Positions 51,791 through 63,886 of a DNA stretch of 64,000 bases are shown here, piece by piece. Origin of the DNA: Micropterix aruncella. Lineage: Eukaryota > Arthropoda > Insecta > Lepidoptera > Micropterigidae. The DNA lies in assembly GCA_944548615.1 (NCBI GenBank), contig CALYMY010000081.1:1-64000 (forward strand), given 5' to 3'. The position numbers and the translations under genes were made by a program. The notes below the pieces were generated by a model that saw only the letters and a list, made by a program, of their open reading frames with translations, had not been told where the DNA came from and did no database searches. Numbering within the stretch: the stretch's first letter is position 1; every line of letters starts with the position of its first letter.

Positions 51791-52764
51791 ATACCCTTCA
51801 CTGCTCCCGCTGATCGTGTTATTGCCCATAATATTGAATGGAGTTTCGGAACACTGTTTTGTATTGATAAATATAAAGATGCAACATACAAAGCAAGATT
51901 GTTGAACATGAATAGAATGAATGAATTAGATGCTTTTTTGCTATTTTTTCCCACTGAAAAAATCTCTCATATTTTGTCGTGCACAAACGCTTGTCTTGGT
52001 CGGAAACCACTCGATGAAAGAGAGTTCCTAAAGTTTTTGGGACTTGTCTATGCTATGACTACAAATCTACTTCCAGAAAGAAGGCACTATTGGAACACTG
52101 TGGCGGATGGTCTCTTTCCACCTCCGGCCTTCGGACAAAGATTTGGAATGAGCAGAAATCGCTATGAAGAAATATTAATGGCTTTGTCCTTTACAGAGGA
52201 AAGAAATAACGACGAAGACAGATGGTTTGAAGTAAGACCGTTTGTTGAAATGGTGAACGAAAAATGGCAAAACTCTATTATACCAGGGTATAAAATAACG
52301 GTTGATGAATCAATGTTTGCGTGGTACGGCCGCGGATCATATTTCGCAACTGGCATGCGGGCGGTCATGAAAATCAAAAGAAAGCCGAAAGGTGTAGGTT
52401 GTGAGGCAAAAACCGTAGCCGACGCCTCGACTAATATAATGATCGGTCTTGAAATTAATGAAGGAAGAGAATCCATGGCTACCAAAAAATGGCAACGTGA
52501 GTATGGTGCCGGAACTGCCACTACTCTCAGATTAACTAAACCTTGGCATGGTACAGGTCGTGTGGTTATAGGCGATTCCTGGTTTGGTTCGATAAAGACT
52601 GCTTTGGAATTATCTAAGCGTGGTTTATATTTCACGGGCATGGTAAAAACGGCTCATAAGAATTTCCCTCTGAAAGAAATCCAAAATCGATGTCCAGCTC
52701 AAAAAGGTAGCTCAGTATTTGCAACTGCCGAATATGAAAATATTAATGTGTATGGAGGAGGGAC
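51764..52764 (+). pseudogene. piggyBac transposase, catalytic core segment (frame 2)
   Basis: This frame is open after TGA at 51761-51763. It starts to look like transposase around IEWSFGTLFCIDKY, upstream of the first available ATG at 51899. It contains the piggyBac/DDE_Tnp_1_7-like core. The first catalytic aspartate is in KITVDESMFAWYGRG (codon at 52304) and the second in VVIGDSWFGSIKTALELSKR (codon at 52574). The spacing and sequence around both are typical of the family. The frame is lost between 52747 and about 52765, in the G-rich run after NVYG; in this frame the read-through stops at 52883-52885. Confidence 0.88.
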
Positions 52765-53388
52765 AGAAAAGTTCATTGTGTCGTTTCGACGTGCGGTACG
52801 TCGTTGCCTGGAACTGCATCAAGGAAGCATCGCTACCGAGAAGATGGAACCGTATACTTCAAAGAGATACCAAGACCGCAAGTAATGCAACAATATTTTG
52901 AGGGTGCCTCTTCGGTAGATATTCACAATCACGTAAGGCAGAGTGGTCTTGCACTAGAACAAGTATGGAAAACTCATAAATGGGTTCATCGCATATACGC
53001 GTCAATTTTCGGTTTGATCGAAGCAAATGCTTTCTTGGCCTACAATAATTTTTCAAGAGGAGAAAATGATCAAGTTTCTCACGATACATTTACTACAAAT
53101 CTCAGTTTACAATTAATTAATAATCAATATGGCCTAACAGAAAATATCGGGAATCAAGTGGTCAACCAAGCAGCTCTCGGAGGCCACCATTCACTACAAG
53201 CACTATCTAAAAATGACCCTAGACGAAGAAGGGTGCAACGAAAATGCATAATTTGTTCCCGTATTCACAAGAAGCAACAGAAGGCTAGTTACTTCTGTGT
53301 CGCCTGTGGTGATAGATGTGTTCTTTGCTCGCCGCAGACAGGAAGAAATTGTTTCGCGTACCACATCCAACATGGAATACCCGCTTAG
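52747..53388 (+). pseudogene. piggyBac transposase, C-terminal segment with zinc-binding domain (frame 3)
   Basis: This frame is open after TAA at 52744-52746. Family-like sequence resumes at WRRDRKVHCVVSTCGTSLPG. The third catalytic aspartate is in EGASSVDIHNHVRQS (codon at 52918), followed by the helical WKTHKWVHRIYASIFGLIEA stretch. The C-terminus is Cys/His rich with the spacing CxxC-x13-CxxC-x3-CxxC-x7-C-x3-H-x2-H, a zinc-binding finger of the kind piggyBac transposases use for end recognition. The stop is at 53386-53388. All three catalytic aspartates and all zinc ligands survive, so the frameshifts look recent or could be sequencing errors. Without them the protein would be about 650-670 residues. 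Confidence 0.88.
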
Positions 53389-53427
53389 TGTTAGCTACAT
53401 ATATGTACAAGTATTTTTTGCAACGAA

Positions 53428-53513
53428 ATCATTAAAATAAGTCTATATTATGTTACCGATACTTACCTATTATCATTAAAATAAGTCTATATTATATTAC
53501 CGATACTTACCTA
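53428..53513 (+). repeat. 44-bp tandem duplication in the transposon 3' region
   Basis: The segment starting ATCATTAAAATAAGTCTATA occurs at 53428 and 53472, with one G/A difference in the middle. It lies 40 bp after the transposase stop. Confidence 0.88.
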
Positions 53514-53554
53514 AGAACATCTAACTAAGAATCCTATCTTATGCATATTTTGTC

Positions 53555-53560
53555 AATAAA
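53555..53560 (+). terminator. AATAAA polyadenylation signal of the transposase gene
   Basis: The consensus hexamer lies 167 nt after the transposase stop and inside the element, followed by a T-rich stretch. Confidence 0.55.
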
Positions 53561-53647
53561 CAATGTTTTCATTTATTTCAATGTTTCAATTGATTAATCA
53601 AATTCAAATTAACGTGCCAACTGCTTGGTACGCCTGCCTTTGATTGT

Positions 53648-53760
53648 GTCCTGCCGGTATCCGGAGACCTGCCGGAAGGACTCCCGTAGATCTTCATAGT
53701 AAGCCACGTCCTGCTGGCAGTACAATCACACGTCCTTCCGGAAGCTCCTTCCAGCAGGAC
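53648..53760. repeat. Right subterminal palindrome cluster
   Basis: Five relatives of the left motif lie at 53648-53660 (GTCCTGCCGGTAT), 53666-53681 (GACCTGCCGGAAGGAC), 53708-53723 (GTCCTGCTGGCAGTAC), 53732-53747 (GTCCTTCCGGAAGCTC) and 53746-53760 (TCCTTCCAGCAGGAC). The right end carries more copies than the left, an asymmetry also known from piggyBac ends. Confidence 0.7.
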
Positions 53761-53765
53761 CCGAA

Positions 53766-53781
53766 GCTGGGCGATTTATCA
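53766..53781 (-). repeat. piggyBac right terminal inverted repeat
   Basis: GCTGGGCGATTTATCA is the exact reverse complement of the left end and is followed directly by TTAA. Confidence 0.93.
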
Positions 53782-53785
53782 TTAA
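53782..53785. repeat. TTAA target-site duplication, right copy
   Basis: After this TTAA the leader continues as CGGTTTTGTTTCC, as in every other unit. Confidence 0.93.
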
Positions 53786-56661
53786 CGGTTTTGTTTCCAT
53801 AGTAACGAGCTCGGGCGGTGGCCCGACTCGCAATAGAATATTTATCGATTTAACGATTTCTGTTTCTATGGTAACTTCAGCCCTCGTCATACTTGCAAAA
53901 GTTTATTTATCGATTTTACGATTTTGTTTTCAATAGTAGCGATCCGAGCCAAGGGAGTTTTAGTATTTTTCCCGCGGCTTCGTTTAATAAATTAAATATT
54001 ATATTCTTTATTTTATCATATACACACAAGCGAGGTGTCAAAAGATAGGGTTTTAGAACGCTTTTCATTTCATTGCTTCTGCTTTTTATCTCGTCTTCTT
54101 CTTCTTCTTTAATTACTTTTCAATACTATTTAATCTGTGCTTTTTCATTTTCATTTTCAGTGCCTTTGATCAACGAGAAGAGACAATATGGAGACCACAG
54201 AAATAGAAGTGCCGTTTCGGAATTTCGAAGAAATACCGGAACGAGCCAGAGATATTGCCCGCGAGGCGTTAAACGAATTAAAAGGAGTAAACAACCTACG
54301 GAAAGAGGTACGTGACAAGGACGAGAGAACTCCTCAACGGTCAACCGTAGAGACGTGAAATTTGGTATAGGCATTCCATTATGATGGCAATTACTAAGTT
54401 CCACCATGACATGGCTGCTGCACCCAGGGTTGGCTCCCGACGAGGGAACTCCTCAACGGTCAACCGTAGAGACGTGAAATTTGTTATAGCCATTCCATTA
54501 TGATGGCAATTACTAAGTTCCACCATGACATGGCTGCTGCACCCAGGGTTGGCTCCCGACGAGGGAACTCCTCAACGGTCAACCGTAGAGACGTGAAATT
54601 TGGTATAGGCATTCCATTATGATGGCAATTTCTAAGTTCCACCATGACATCGCTGCTGCACCCAGGGTTGGCTCCCGACGAGGGAACTCCTCAACGGTCA
54701 ACCGTAGAGACGTGAAATTTGGTATAGGCATTCCATTATGATGGCAATTACTAAGTTCCACCATGACATGGCTGCTGCACCCAGGGTTGGCTCCCGACGA
54801 GGGAACTCCTCAACGGTCAACCGTAGAGACGTGAAATTTGGTATAGGCATTCCATTATGATGGCAATTTCTAAGTTCCACCATGACATCGCTGCTGCACC
54901 CAGGGTTTGCTCCCGACGAGGAAACTCCTCAACGGTCAACCGTAGAGACGTGAAATTTGGTATAGGCATTCCATTATGATGGCAATTACTAAGTTCCACC
55001 ATGACATGGCTGCTGCACCCAGGGTTGGCTCCCGACGAGGGAACTCCTCAACGGTCAACCGTAGAGACGTGAAATTTGGTATAGGCATTCCATTATGATG
55101 GCAATTTCTAAGTTCCACCATGACATGGCTGCTGCACCCAGGGTTGGCTCCCGACGAGGGAAGCTTCATTTTGATCATAGAAATTGTTATGAAAAAATCA
55201 CATTTTTCGAAATAAATCGAGATAGAGTAAACCTACCGCGTTGCGGACTTTGGAGAGATCGACACCCCGCTTAAGCTCTACAAAATGGCATTTTTGAAAT
55301 TTTGACATTTTGAAAATTTTTATATAGAATTTCATTTTAAACATAGAAATTATAATGAAAAAATCACATTTTTCGAAAAAGATCGTGATAGAGTAAACCT
55401 ATAGCGTTACGGCGTTTGGACAGAACGACGGCCTTTGAAATCTCTACGAAATGGCATTTTCGAAATTTTGACATTTTGAATTTTTTTATATAAACTTTCA
55501 TTTTGAACATAGAAATTGTTATGAAAAAATCACATTTTTCACAAAAGAACGAGATAGAGTAAATAAAACGCGTTACGGTGTTTGGACAGAACGAAGGCCT
55601 TTGAAATCTCTACGAAATGGCATTTTCGAAATTTTGACATTTTGAAATTTTTTATATAAACTTTCATTTTGAACATAGAAATTGTTATGAATAAATGTCA
55701 TTTTTCGAAAAAGACCGTGATAGTGTAAATCAAACGCGTTACGGTGTTCGGACAGAACGAAGGCCTTTGAAAACTCTACGAAATGGCATTTTCGAAATTT
55801 TGACATTTTGAAATATTTTATATAAACTTTCATTTTGAACATAGAAATTGTTATGAAAAAATCACATTTTTCACAAAAGAACGAGATAGAGTAAATAAAA
55901 CGCGTTACGGTGTTTGGACAGAACGAAGGCCTTTGAAATCTCTACGAAATGGCATTTTCGAAATTTTGACATTTTGAAATTTTTTATATAAACTTTCATT
56001 TTGAACATAGAAATTGTTATGAATAAATGTCATTTTTCGAAAAAGACCGTGATAGAGTAAATAAAACGCGTTACGGTGTTCGGACAGAACGAAGGCCTTT
56101 GAAATCTCTACGAAATGGCATTTTCGAAATTTTGACATTTTGAAATTTTTTATATAAACTTTCATTTTGAACATAGAAATTGTTATGAATAAATGTCATT
56201 TTTCGAAAAAGACCGTGATAGAGTAAATAAAACGCGTTACGGCGTTCGGACAGAACGAAGGCCTTTGAAATCTCTACGAAATGGCATTTTCGAAATTTTG
56301 ACATTTTGAAATTTTTTATACAAACTTTCATTTTGGACATAGAAATTGTTATGAATAAATGTCATTTTTCGAAAAAGACCGTGATAGGGTAAATCAAACG
56401 CGTTACGTTGTTCGGGCAGAACGAAGGCCTTTGAAATCTCTACGAAATGGCATTTTCGAAATTTTGACATTTTGAAATTTTTTATATAAACTTTCATTTT
56501 GAACATAGAAATTGTTATGAAAAAATCACATTTTTCGAAATAAATTGGCTCCCGACGTTTGAGGGCTATTTCGCTAAAAGGCATCAATTATAGTCCTCCC
56601 TGTTTATTATTATCTAATAGAGTTTTGCTTTGCGCATCTAACGCTTCTTTTAATTTTCAAA

Positions 56662-59600
56662 TCTGATTAATATTAACGGAATTATAGACGATTTAATATC
56701 TGTATAGGTATATTGATTTATCGATTTAACGGTTTTGTTTCCATAGTAACGAGCTCGGGCGGTGGCCCGACTCGCAATAGAATATTTATCGATTTAACGA
56801 TTTCTGTTTCTATGGTAACTTCAGCCCTCGTCATACTTGCAAAAGTTTATTTATCGATTTTACGATTTTTGTTTTCAATAGTAGCGATCCGAGCCAAGGG
56901 AGTTTTAGTATTTTTCCCGCGGCTTCGTTTAATAAATTAAATATTATATTCTTTATTTTATCATATACACACAAGCGAGGTGTCAAAAGATAGGGTTTTA
57001 GAACGCTTTTCATTTCATTGCTTCTGCTTTTTATCTCGTCTTCTTCTTCTTCTTTAATTACTTTTCAATACTATTTAATCTGTGCTTTTTCATTTTCATT
57101 TTCAGTGCCTTTGATCAACGAGAAGAGACAATATGGAGACCACAGAAATAGAAGTGCCGTTTCGGAATTTCGAAGAAATACCGGAACGAGCCAGAGATAT
57201 TGCCCGCGAGGCGTTAAACGAATTAAAAGGAGTAAACAACCTACGGAAAGAGGTACGTGACAAGGACGAGGGAACTCCTCAACGGTCAACCGTAGAGACG
57301 TGAAATTTGGTATAGGCATTCCATTATGATGGCAATTACTAAGTTCCACCATGACATGGCTGCTGCACCCAGGGTTGGCTCCCGACGAGGGAACTCCTCA
57401 ACGGTCAACCCTAGAGACGTGAAATTTGTTATAGCCATTCCATTATGATGGCAATTACTAAGTTCCACCATGACATGGCTGCTGCACCCAGGGTTGGCTC
57501 CCGACGAGGGAACTCCTCAACGGTCAACCGTAGAGACGTGAAATTTGGTATAGGCATTCCATTATGATGGCAATTTCTAAGTTCCACCATGACATCGCTG
57601 CTGCACCCAGGGTTGGCTCCCGACGAGGAAACTCCTCAACGGTCAACCGTAGAGACGTGAAATTTGGTATAGGCATTCCATTATGATGGCAATTTCTAAG
57701 TTCCACCATGACATCGCTGCTGCACCCAGGGTTGGCTCCCGACGAGGAAACTCCTCAACGGTCAACCGTAGAGACGTGAAATTTGGTATAGGCATTCCAT
57801 TATGATGGCAATTTCTAAGTTCCACCATGACATCGCTGCTGCACCCAGGGTTGGCTCCCGACGAGGAAACTCCTCAACGGTCAACCGTAGAGACGTGAAA
57901 TTTGGTATAGGCATTCCATTATGATGGCAATTACTAAGTTCCACCATGATATGGCTGCTGCATCCAGGGTTGGCTCCCGACGAGGGAACTCCTCAACGGT
58001 CAACCGTAGAGACGTGAAATTTGGTATAGGCATTCCATTATGATGGCAATTACTAAGTTCCACCATGACATGGCTGCTGCACCCAGGGTTGGCTCCCGAC
58101 GAGGGAACTCCTCAACGGTCAACCGTAGAGACGTGAAATTTGGTATAGGCATTCCATTATGATGGCAATTTCTAAGTTCCACCATGACATCGCTGCTGCA
58201 CCCAGGGTTGGCTCCCGACGAGGAAACTCCTCAACGGTCAACCGTAGAGACGTGAAATTTGGTATAGGCATTCCATTATGATGGCAATTACTAAGTTCCA
58301 CCATGACATGGCTGCTGCATCCAGGGTTGGCTCCCGACGAGGGAACTCCTCAACGGTCAACCGTAGAGACGTGAAATTTGGTATAGGCATTCCATTATGA
58401 TGGCAATTACTAAGTTCCACCATGACATGGCTGCTGCACCCAGGGTTGGCTCCCGACGAGGGAACTCCTCAACGGTCAACCGTAGAGACGTGAAATTTGG
58501 TATAGGCATTCCATTATGATGGCAATTTCTAAGTTCCACCATGACATGGCTGCTGCACCCAGGGTTGGCTCCCGACGAGGGAACTCCTCAACGGTCAACC
58601 GTAGAGACGTGAAATTTGGTATAGGCATTCCATTATTATGGCAATTTCTAAGTTCCACCATGACATCGCTGCTGCACCCAGGGTTGGCTCCCGACGAGGA
58701 AACTCCTCAACGGTCAACCGTAGAGACGTGAAATTTGGTATAGGCATTCCATTATGATGGCAATTACTAAGTTCCACCATGACATGGCTGCTGCACCCAG
58801 GGTTGGCTCCCGACGAGGGAACTCCTCAACGGTCAACCGTAGAGACGTGAAATTTGGTATAGGCATTCCATTATGATGGCAATTACTAAGTTCCACCATG
58901 ACATGGCTGCTGCACCCAGGGTTGGCTCCCGACGAGGGAAGCTTCATTTTGAACATAGAAATTGTTATGAAAAAATCACATTTTTCGAAATAAATCGAGA
59001 TAGAGTAAACCTACCGCGTTGCGGACTTTGGAGAGATCGACACCCCGCTTAAGCTCTACAAAATGGCATTTTTGAAATTTTGACATTTTGAAAATTTTTA
59101 TATAGAATTTCATTTTAAACATAGAAATTATAATGAAAAAATCACATTTTTCGAAAAAGATCGTGATAGAGTAAACCTATAGCGTTACGGCGTTCGGACA
59201 GAACGACGGCCTTGGTATTCTCTTCGAAATGGCATTTTCGAAATTTTGACATTTTGAAATTTTTTATATAAACTTTCATTTTGAACATAGAAATTGTTAT
59301 GAATAAATGACATTTTTCAAAAAAGACCGTGATAGAGTAAATTAAACGCGTTACGGTGTTCCGGCAGAACGAAGGCCTTTGAAATCTCTACGAAATGGCA
59401 TTTTCGAAATTTTGACATTTTGAAATTTTTTATACAAACTTTCATTTTGAACATAGAAATTGTTATGAATAAATGTCATTTTTCGAAAAAGACCGTGATA
59501 GAGTAAATCAAACGCGTTACGGTGTTCGGACAGAACGAAGGCCTTTGAAAACTCTACGAAATGGCATTTTCGAAATTTTGACATTTTGAAATATTTTATA

Positions 59601-60273
59601 TAAACTTTCATTTTGAACATAGAAATTGTTATGAAAAAATCACATTTTTCACAAAAGAACGAGATAGAGTAAATAAAACGCGTTACGGTGTTTGGACAGA
59701 ACGAAGGCCTTTGAAATCTCTACGAAATGGCATTTTCGAAATTTTGACATTTTGAAATTTTTTATATAAACTTTCATTTTGAACATAGAAATTGTTATGA
59801 ATAAATGTCATTTTTCGAAAAAGACCGTGATAGAGTAAATAAAACGCGTTACGGTGTTCGGACAGAACGAAGGCCTTTGAAATCTCTACGAAATGGCATT
59901 TTCGAAATTTTGACATTTTGAAATTTTTTATACAAACTTTCATTTTGGACATAGAAATTGTTATGAATAAATGTCATTTTTCGAAAAAGACCGTGATAGA
60001 GTAAATCAAACGCGTTACGTTGTTCGGGCAGAACGAAGGCCTTTGAAATCTCTACGAAATGGCATTTTCGAAATTTTGACATTTTGAAATTTTTTATATA
60101 AACTTTCATTTTGAACATAGAAATTGTTATGAAAAAATCACATTTTTCGAAATAAATTGGCTCCCGACGTTTGAGGGCTATTTCGCTAAAAGGCATCAAT
60201 TATAGTCCTCCCTGTTTATTATTATCTAATAGAGTTTTGCTTTGCGCATCTAACGCTTCTTTTAATTTTCAAA
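56662..60273 (+). repeat. Macrosatellite unit 21 (14x119 + 7x166)
   Basis: Candidate ATG is at 57133, the 119-bp array is 57268-58933 and the 166-bp module is 58934-60157. Its 119-bp array follows the P order. Private base: T at 57950 (CATGATATGG). Confidence 0.95.
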
Positions 60274-63200
60274 TCTGATTAATATTAACGGAATTATAGA
60301 CGATTTAATATCTGTATAGGTATATTGATTTATCGATTTAACGGTTTTGTTTCCATAGTAACGAGCTCGGGCGGTGGCCCGACTCGCAATAGAATATTTA
60401 TCGATTTAACGATTTCTGTTTCTATGGTAACTTCAGCCCTCGTCATACTTGCAAAAGTTTATTTATCGATTTTACGATTTTTGTTTTCAATAGTAGCGAT
60501 CCGAGCCAAGGGAGTTTTAGTATTTTTCCCGCGGCTTCGTTTAATAAATTAAATATTATATTCTTTATTTTATCATATACACACAAGCGAGGTGTCAAAA
60601 GATAGGGTTTTAGAACGCTTTTCATTTCATTGCTTCTGCTTTTTATCTCGTCTTCTTCTTCTTCTTTAATTACTTTTCAATACTATTTAATCTGTGCTTT
60701 TTCATTTTCATTTTCAGTGCCTTTGATCAACGAGAAGAGACAATATGGAGACCACAGAAATAGAAGTGCCGTTTCGGAATTTCGAAGAAATACCGGAACG
60801 AGCCAGAGATATTGCCCGCGAGGCGTTAAACGAATTAAAAGGAGTAAACAACCTACGGAAAGAGGTACGTGACAAGGACGAGGGAACTCCTCAACGGTCA
60901 ACCGTAGAGACGTGAAATTTGGTATAGGCATTCCATTATGATGGCAATTACTAAGTTCCACCATGACATGGCTGCTGCACCCAGGGTTGGCTCCCGACGA
61001 GGGAACTCCTCAACGGTCAACCCTAGAGACGTGAAATTTGTTATAGCCATTCCATTATGATGGCAATTACTAAGTTCCACCATGACATGGCTGCTGCACC
61101 CAGGGTTGGCTCCCGACGAGGGAACTCCTCAACGGTCAACCGTAGAGACGTGAAATTTGGTATAGGCATTCCATTATGATGGCAATTTCTAAGTTCCACC
61201 ATGACATCGCTGCTGCACCCAGGGTTGGCTCCCGACGAGGAAACTCCTCAACGGTCAACCGTAGAGACGTGAAATTTGGTATAGGCATTCCATTATGATG
61301 GCAATTTCTAAGTTCCACCATGACATCGCTGCTGCACCCAGGGTTGGCTCCCGACGAGGAAACTCCTCAACGGTCAACCGTAGAGACGTGAAATTTGGTA
61401 TAGGCATTCCATTATGATGGCAATTTCTAAGTTCCACCATGACATCGCTGCTGCACCCAGGGTTGGCTCCCGACGAGGAAACTCCTCAACGGTCAACCGT
61501 AGAGACGTGAAATTTGGTATAGGCATTCCATTATGATGGCAATTACTAAGTTCCACCATGACATGGCTGCTGCATCCAGGGTTGGCTCCCGACGAGGGAA
61601 CTCCTCAACGGTCAACCGTAGAGACGTGAAATTTGGTATAGGCATTCCATTATGATGGCAATTACTAAGTTCCACCATGACATGGCTGCTGCACCCAGGG
61701 TTGGCTCCCGACGAGGGAACTCCTCAACGGTCAACCGTAGAGACGTGAAATTTGGTATAGGCATTCCATTATGATGGCAATTTCTAAGTTCCACCATGAC
61801 ATCGCTGCTGCACCCAGGGTTGGCTCCCGACGAGGAAACTCCTCAACGGTCAACCGTAGAGACGTGAAATTTGGTATAGGCATTCCATTATGATGGCAAT
61901 TACTAAGTTCCACCATGACATGGCTGCTGCATCCAGGGTTGGCTCCCGACGAGGGAACTCCTCAACGGTCAACCGTAGAGACGTGAAATTTGGTATAGGC
62001 ATTCCATTATGATGGCAATTACTAAGTTCCACCATGACATGGCTGCTGCACCCAGGGTTGGCTCCCGACGAGGGAACTCCTCAACGGTCAACCGTAGAGA
62101 CGTGAAATTTGGTATAGGCATTCCATTATGATGGCAATTTCTAAGTTCCACCATGACATGGCTGCTGCACCCAGGGTTGGCTCCCGACGAGGGAACTCCT
62201 CAACGGTCAACCGTAGAGACGTGAAATTTGGTATAGGCATTCCATTATTATGGCAATTTCTAAGTTCCACCATGACATCGCTGCTGCACCCAGGGTTGGC
62301 TCCCGACGAGGAAACTCCTCAACGGTCAACCGTAGAGACGTGAAATTTGGTATAGGCATTCCATTATGATGGCAATTACTAAGTTCCACCATGACATGGC
62401 TGCTGCACCCAGGGTTGGCTCCCGACGAGGGAACTCCTCAACGGTCAACCGTAGAGACGTGAAATTTGGTATAGGCATTCCATTATGATGGCAATTACTA
62501 AGTTCCACCATGACATGGCTGCTGCACCCAGGGTTGGCTCCCGACGAGGGAAGCTTCATTTTGAACATAGAAATTGTTATGAAAAAATCACATTTTTCGA
62601 AATAAATCGAGATAGAGTAAACCTACCGCGTTGCGGACTTTGGAGAGATCGACACCCCGCTTAAGCTCTACAAAATGGCATTTTTGAAATTTTGACATTT
62701 TGAAAATTTTTATATAGAATTTCATTTTAAACATAGAAATTATAATGAAAAAATCACATTTTTCGAAAAAGATCGTGATAGAGTAAACCTATAGCGTTAC
62801 GGCGTTCGGACAGAACGACGGCCTTGGTATTCTCTTCGAAATGGCATTTTCGAAATTTTGACATTTTGAAATTTTTTATATAAACTTTCATTTTGAACAT
62901 AGAAATTGTTATGAATAAATGACATTTTTCAAAAAAGACCGTGATAGAGTAAATTAAACGCGTTACGGTGTTCCGGCAGAACGAAGGCCTTTGAAATCTC
63001 TACGAAATGGCATTTTCGAAATTTTGACATTTTGAAATTTTTTATACAAACTTTCATTTTGAACATAGAAATTGTTATGAATAAATGTCATTTTTCGAAA
63101 AAGACCGTGATAGAGTAAATCAAACGCGTTACGGTGTTCGGACAGAACGAAGGCCTTTGAAAACTCTACGAAATGGCATTTTCGAAATTTTGACATTTTG

Positions 63201-63886
63201 AAATATTTTATATAAACTTTCATTTTGAACATAGAAATTGTTATGAAAAAATCACATTTTTCACAAAAGAACGAGATAGAGTAAATAAAACGCGTTACGG
63301 TGTTTGGACAGAACGAAGGCCTTTGAAATCTCTACGAAATGGCATTTTCGAAATTTTGACATTTTGAAATTTTTTATATAAACTTTCATTTTGAACATAG
63401 AAATTGTTATGAATAAATGTCATTTTTCGAAAAAGACCGTGATAGAGTAAATAAAACGCGTTACGGTGTTCGGACAGAACGAAGGCCTTTGAAATCTCTA
63501 CGAAATGGCATTTTCGAAATTTTGACATTTTGAAATTTTTTAAAACAAACTTTCATTTTGGACATAGAAATTGTTATGAATAAATGTCATTTTTCGAAAA
63601 AGACCGTGATAGAGTAAATCAAACGCGTTACGTTGTTCGGGCAGAACGAAGGCCTTTGAAATCTCTACGAAATGGCATTTTCGAAATTTTGACATTTTGA
63701 AATTTTTTATATAAACTTTCATTTTGAACATAGAAATTGTTATGAAAAAATCACATTTTTCGAAATAAATTGGCTCCCGACGTTTGAGGGCTATTTCGCT
63801 AAAAGGCATCAATTATAGTCCTCCCTGTTTATTATTATCTAATAGAGTTTTGCTTTGCGCATCTAACGCTTCTTTTAATTTTCAAA
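60274..63886 (+). repeat. Macrosatellite unit 22 (14x119 + 7x166)
   Basis: Candidate ATG is at 60745, the 119-bp array is 60880-62545 and the 166-bp module is 62546-63770. It is near-identical to unit 21 at +3612 bp, with one extra base near 63541 (TAAAACAAAC for TATACAAAC). Confidence 0.95.

Larger units (their letters stand above)
51263..53781 (+). mobile_element. piggyBac-family DNA transposon, 2519 bp, transposase broken
   Basis: The ends carry perfect 16-bp inverted repeats (TGATAAATCGCCCAGC) flanked by duplicated TTAA, the target specificity established for the piggyBac superfamily. Inside are subterminal CCTGC/GCAGG palindromes, a plus-strand transposase gene in three frames and an AATAAA signal. 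Rejoining 51262 with 53786 gives an ordinary late-family leader. The element occurs in one unit only, so it arrived after this unit arose, or has not been spread by satellite amplification. The TIR start TGATAAATC differs from the CCC-type start of classical piggyBac ends. A non-autonomous state is likely because of the two frameshifts. Confidence 0.93.
51195..56661 (+). repeat. Macrosatellite unit 20, interrupted by piggyBac (7x119 + 8x166)
   Basis: The unit runs 51195-51262, is interrupted by the transposon and second TTAA copy (51263-53785), and resumes at 53786. Candidate ATG is at 54188, the 119-bp array is 54323-55155 and the 166-bp module is 55156-56545. Without the insertion it would be 2944 bp. 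The exon-array junction reads GACGAGAGAAC, as in unit 3. Confidence 0.95.

Noticed and set aside
51791..51905. C-terminal part of the 176-aa frame after the polyserine linker
   Set aside because: Transposase-like sequence (IEWSFGTLFCIDKY) lies in a different frame here, so this tail is a product of the first frameshift.
52162..52641. 159-aa minus-strand frame inside the transposon
   Set aside because: It lies antisense to the catalytic core, whose plus strand has clear family motifs.
51263..53781. Tc1/mariner or hAT assignment for the transposon
   Set aside because: The target duplication is TTAA rather than TA or 8 bp, and the DDD core with C-terminal cysteine/histidine-rich domain is of piggyBac type.
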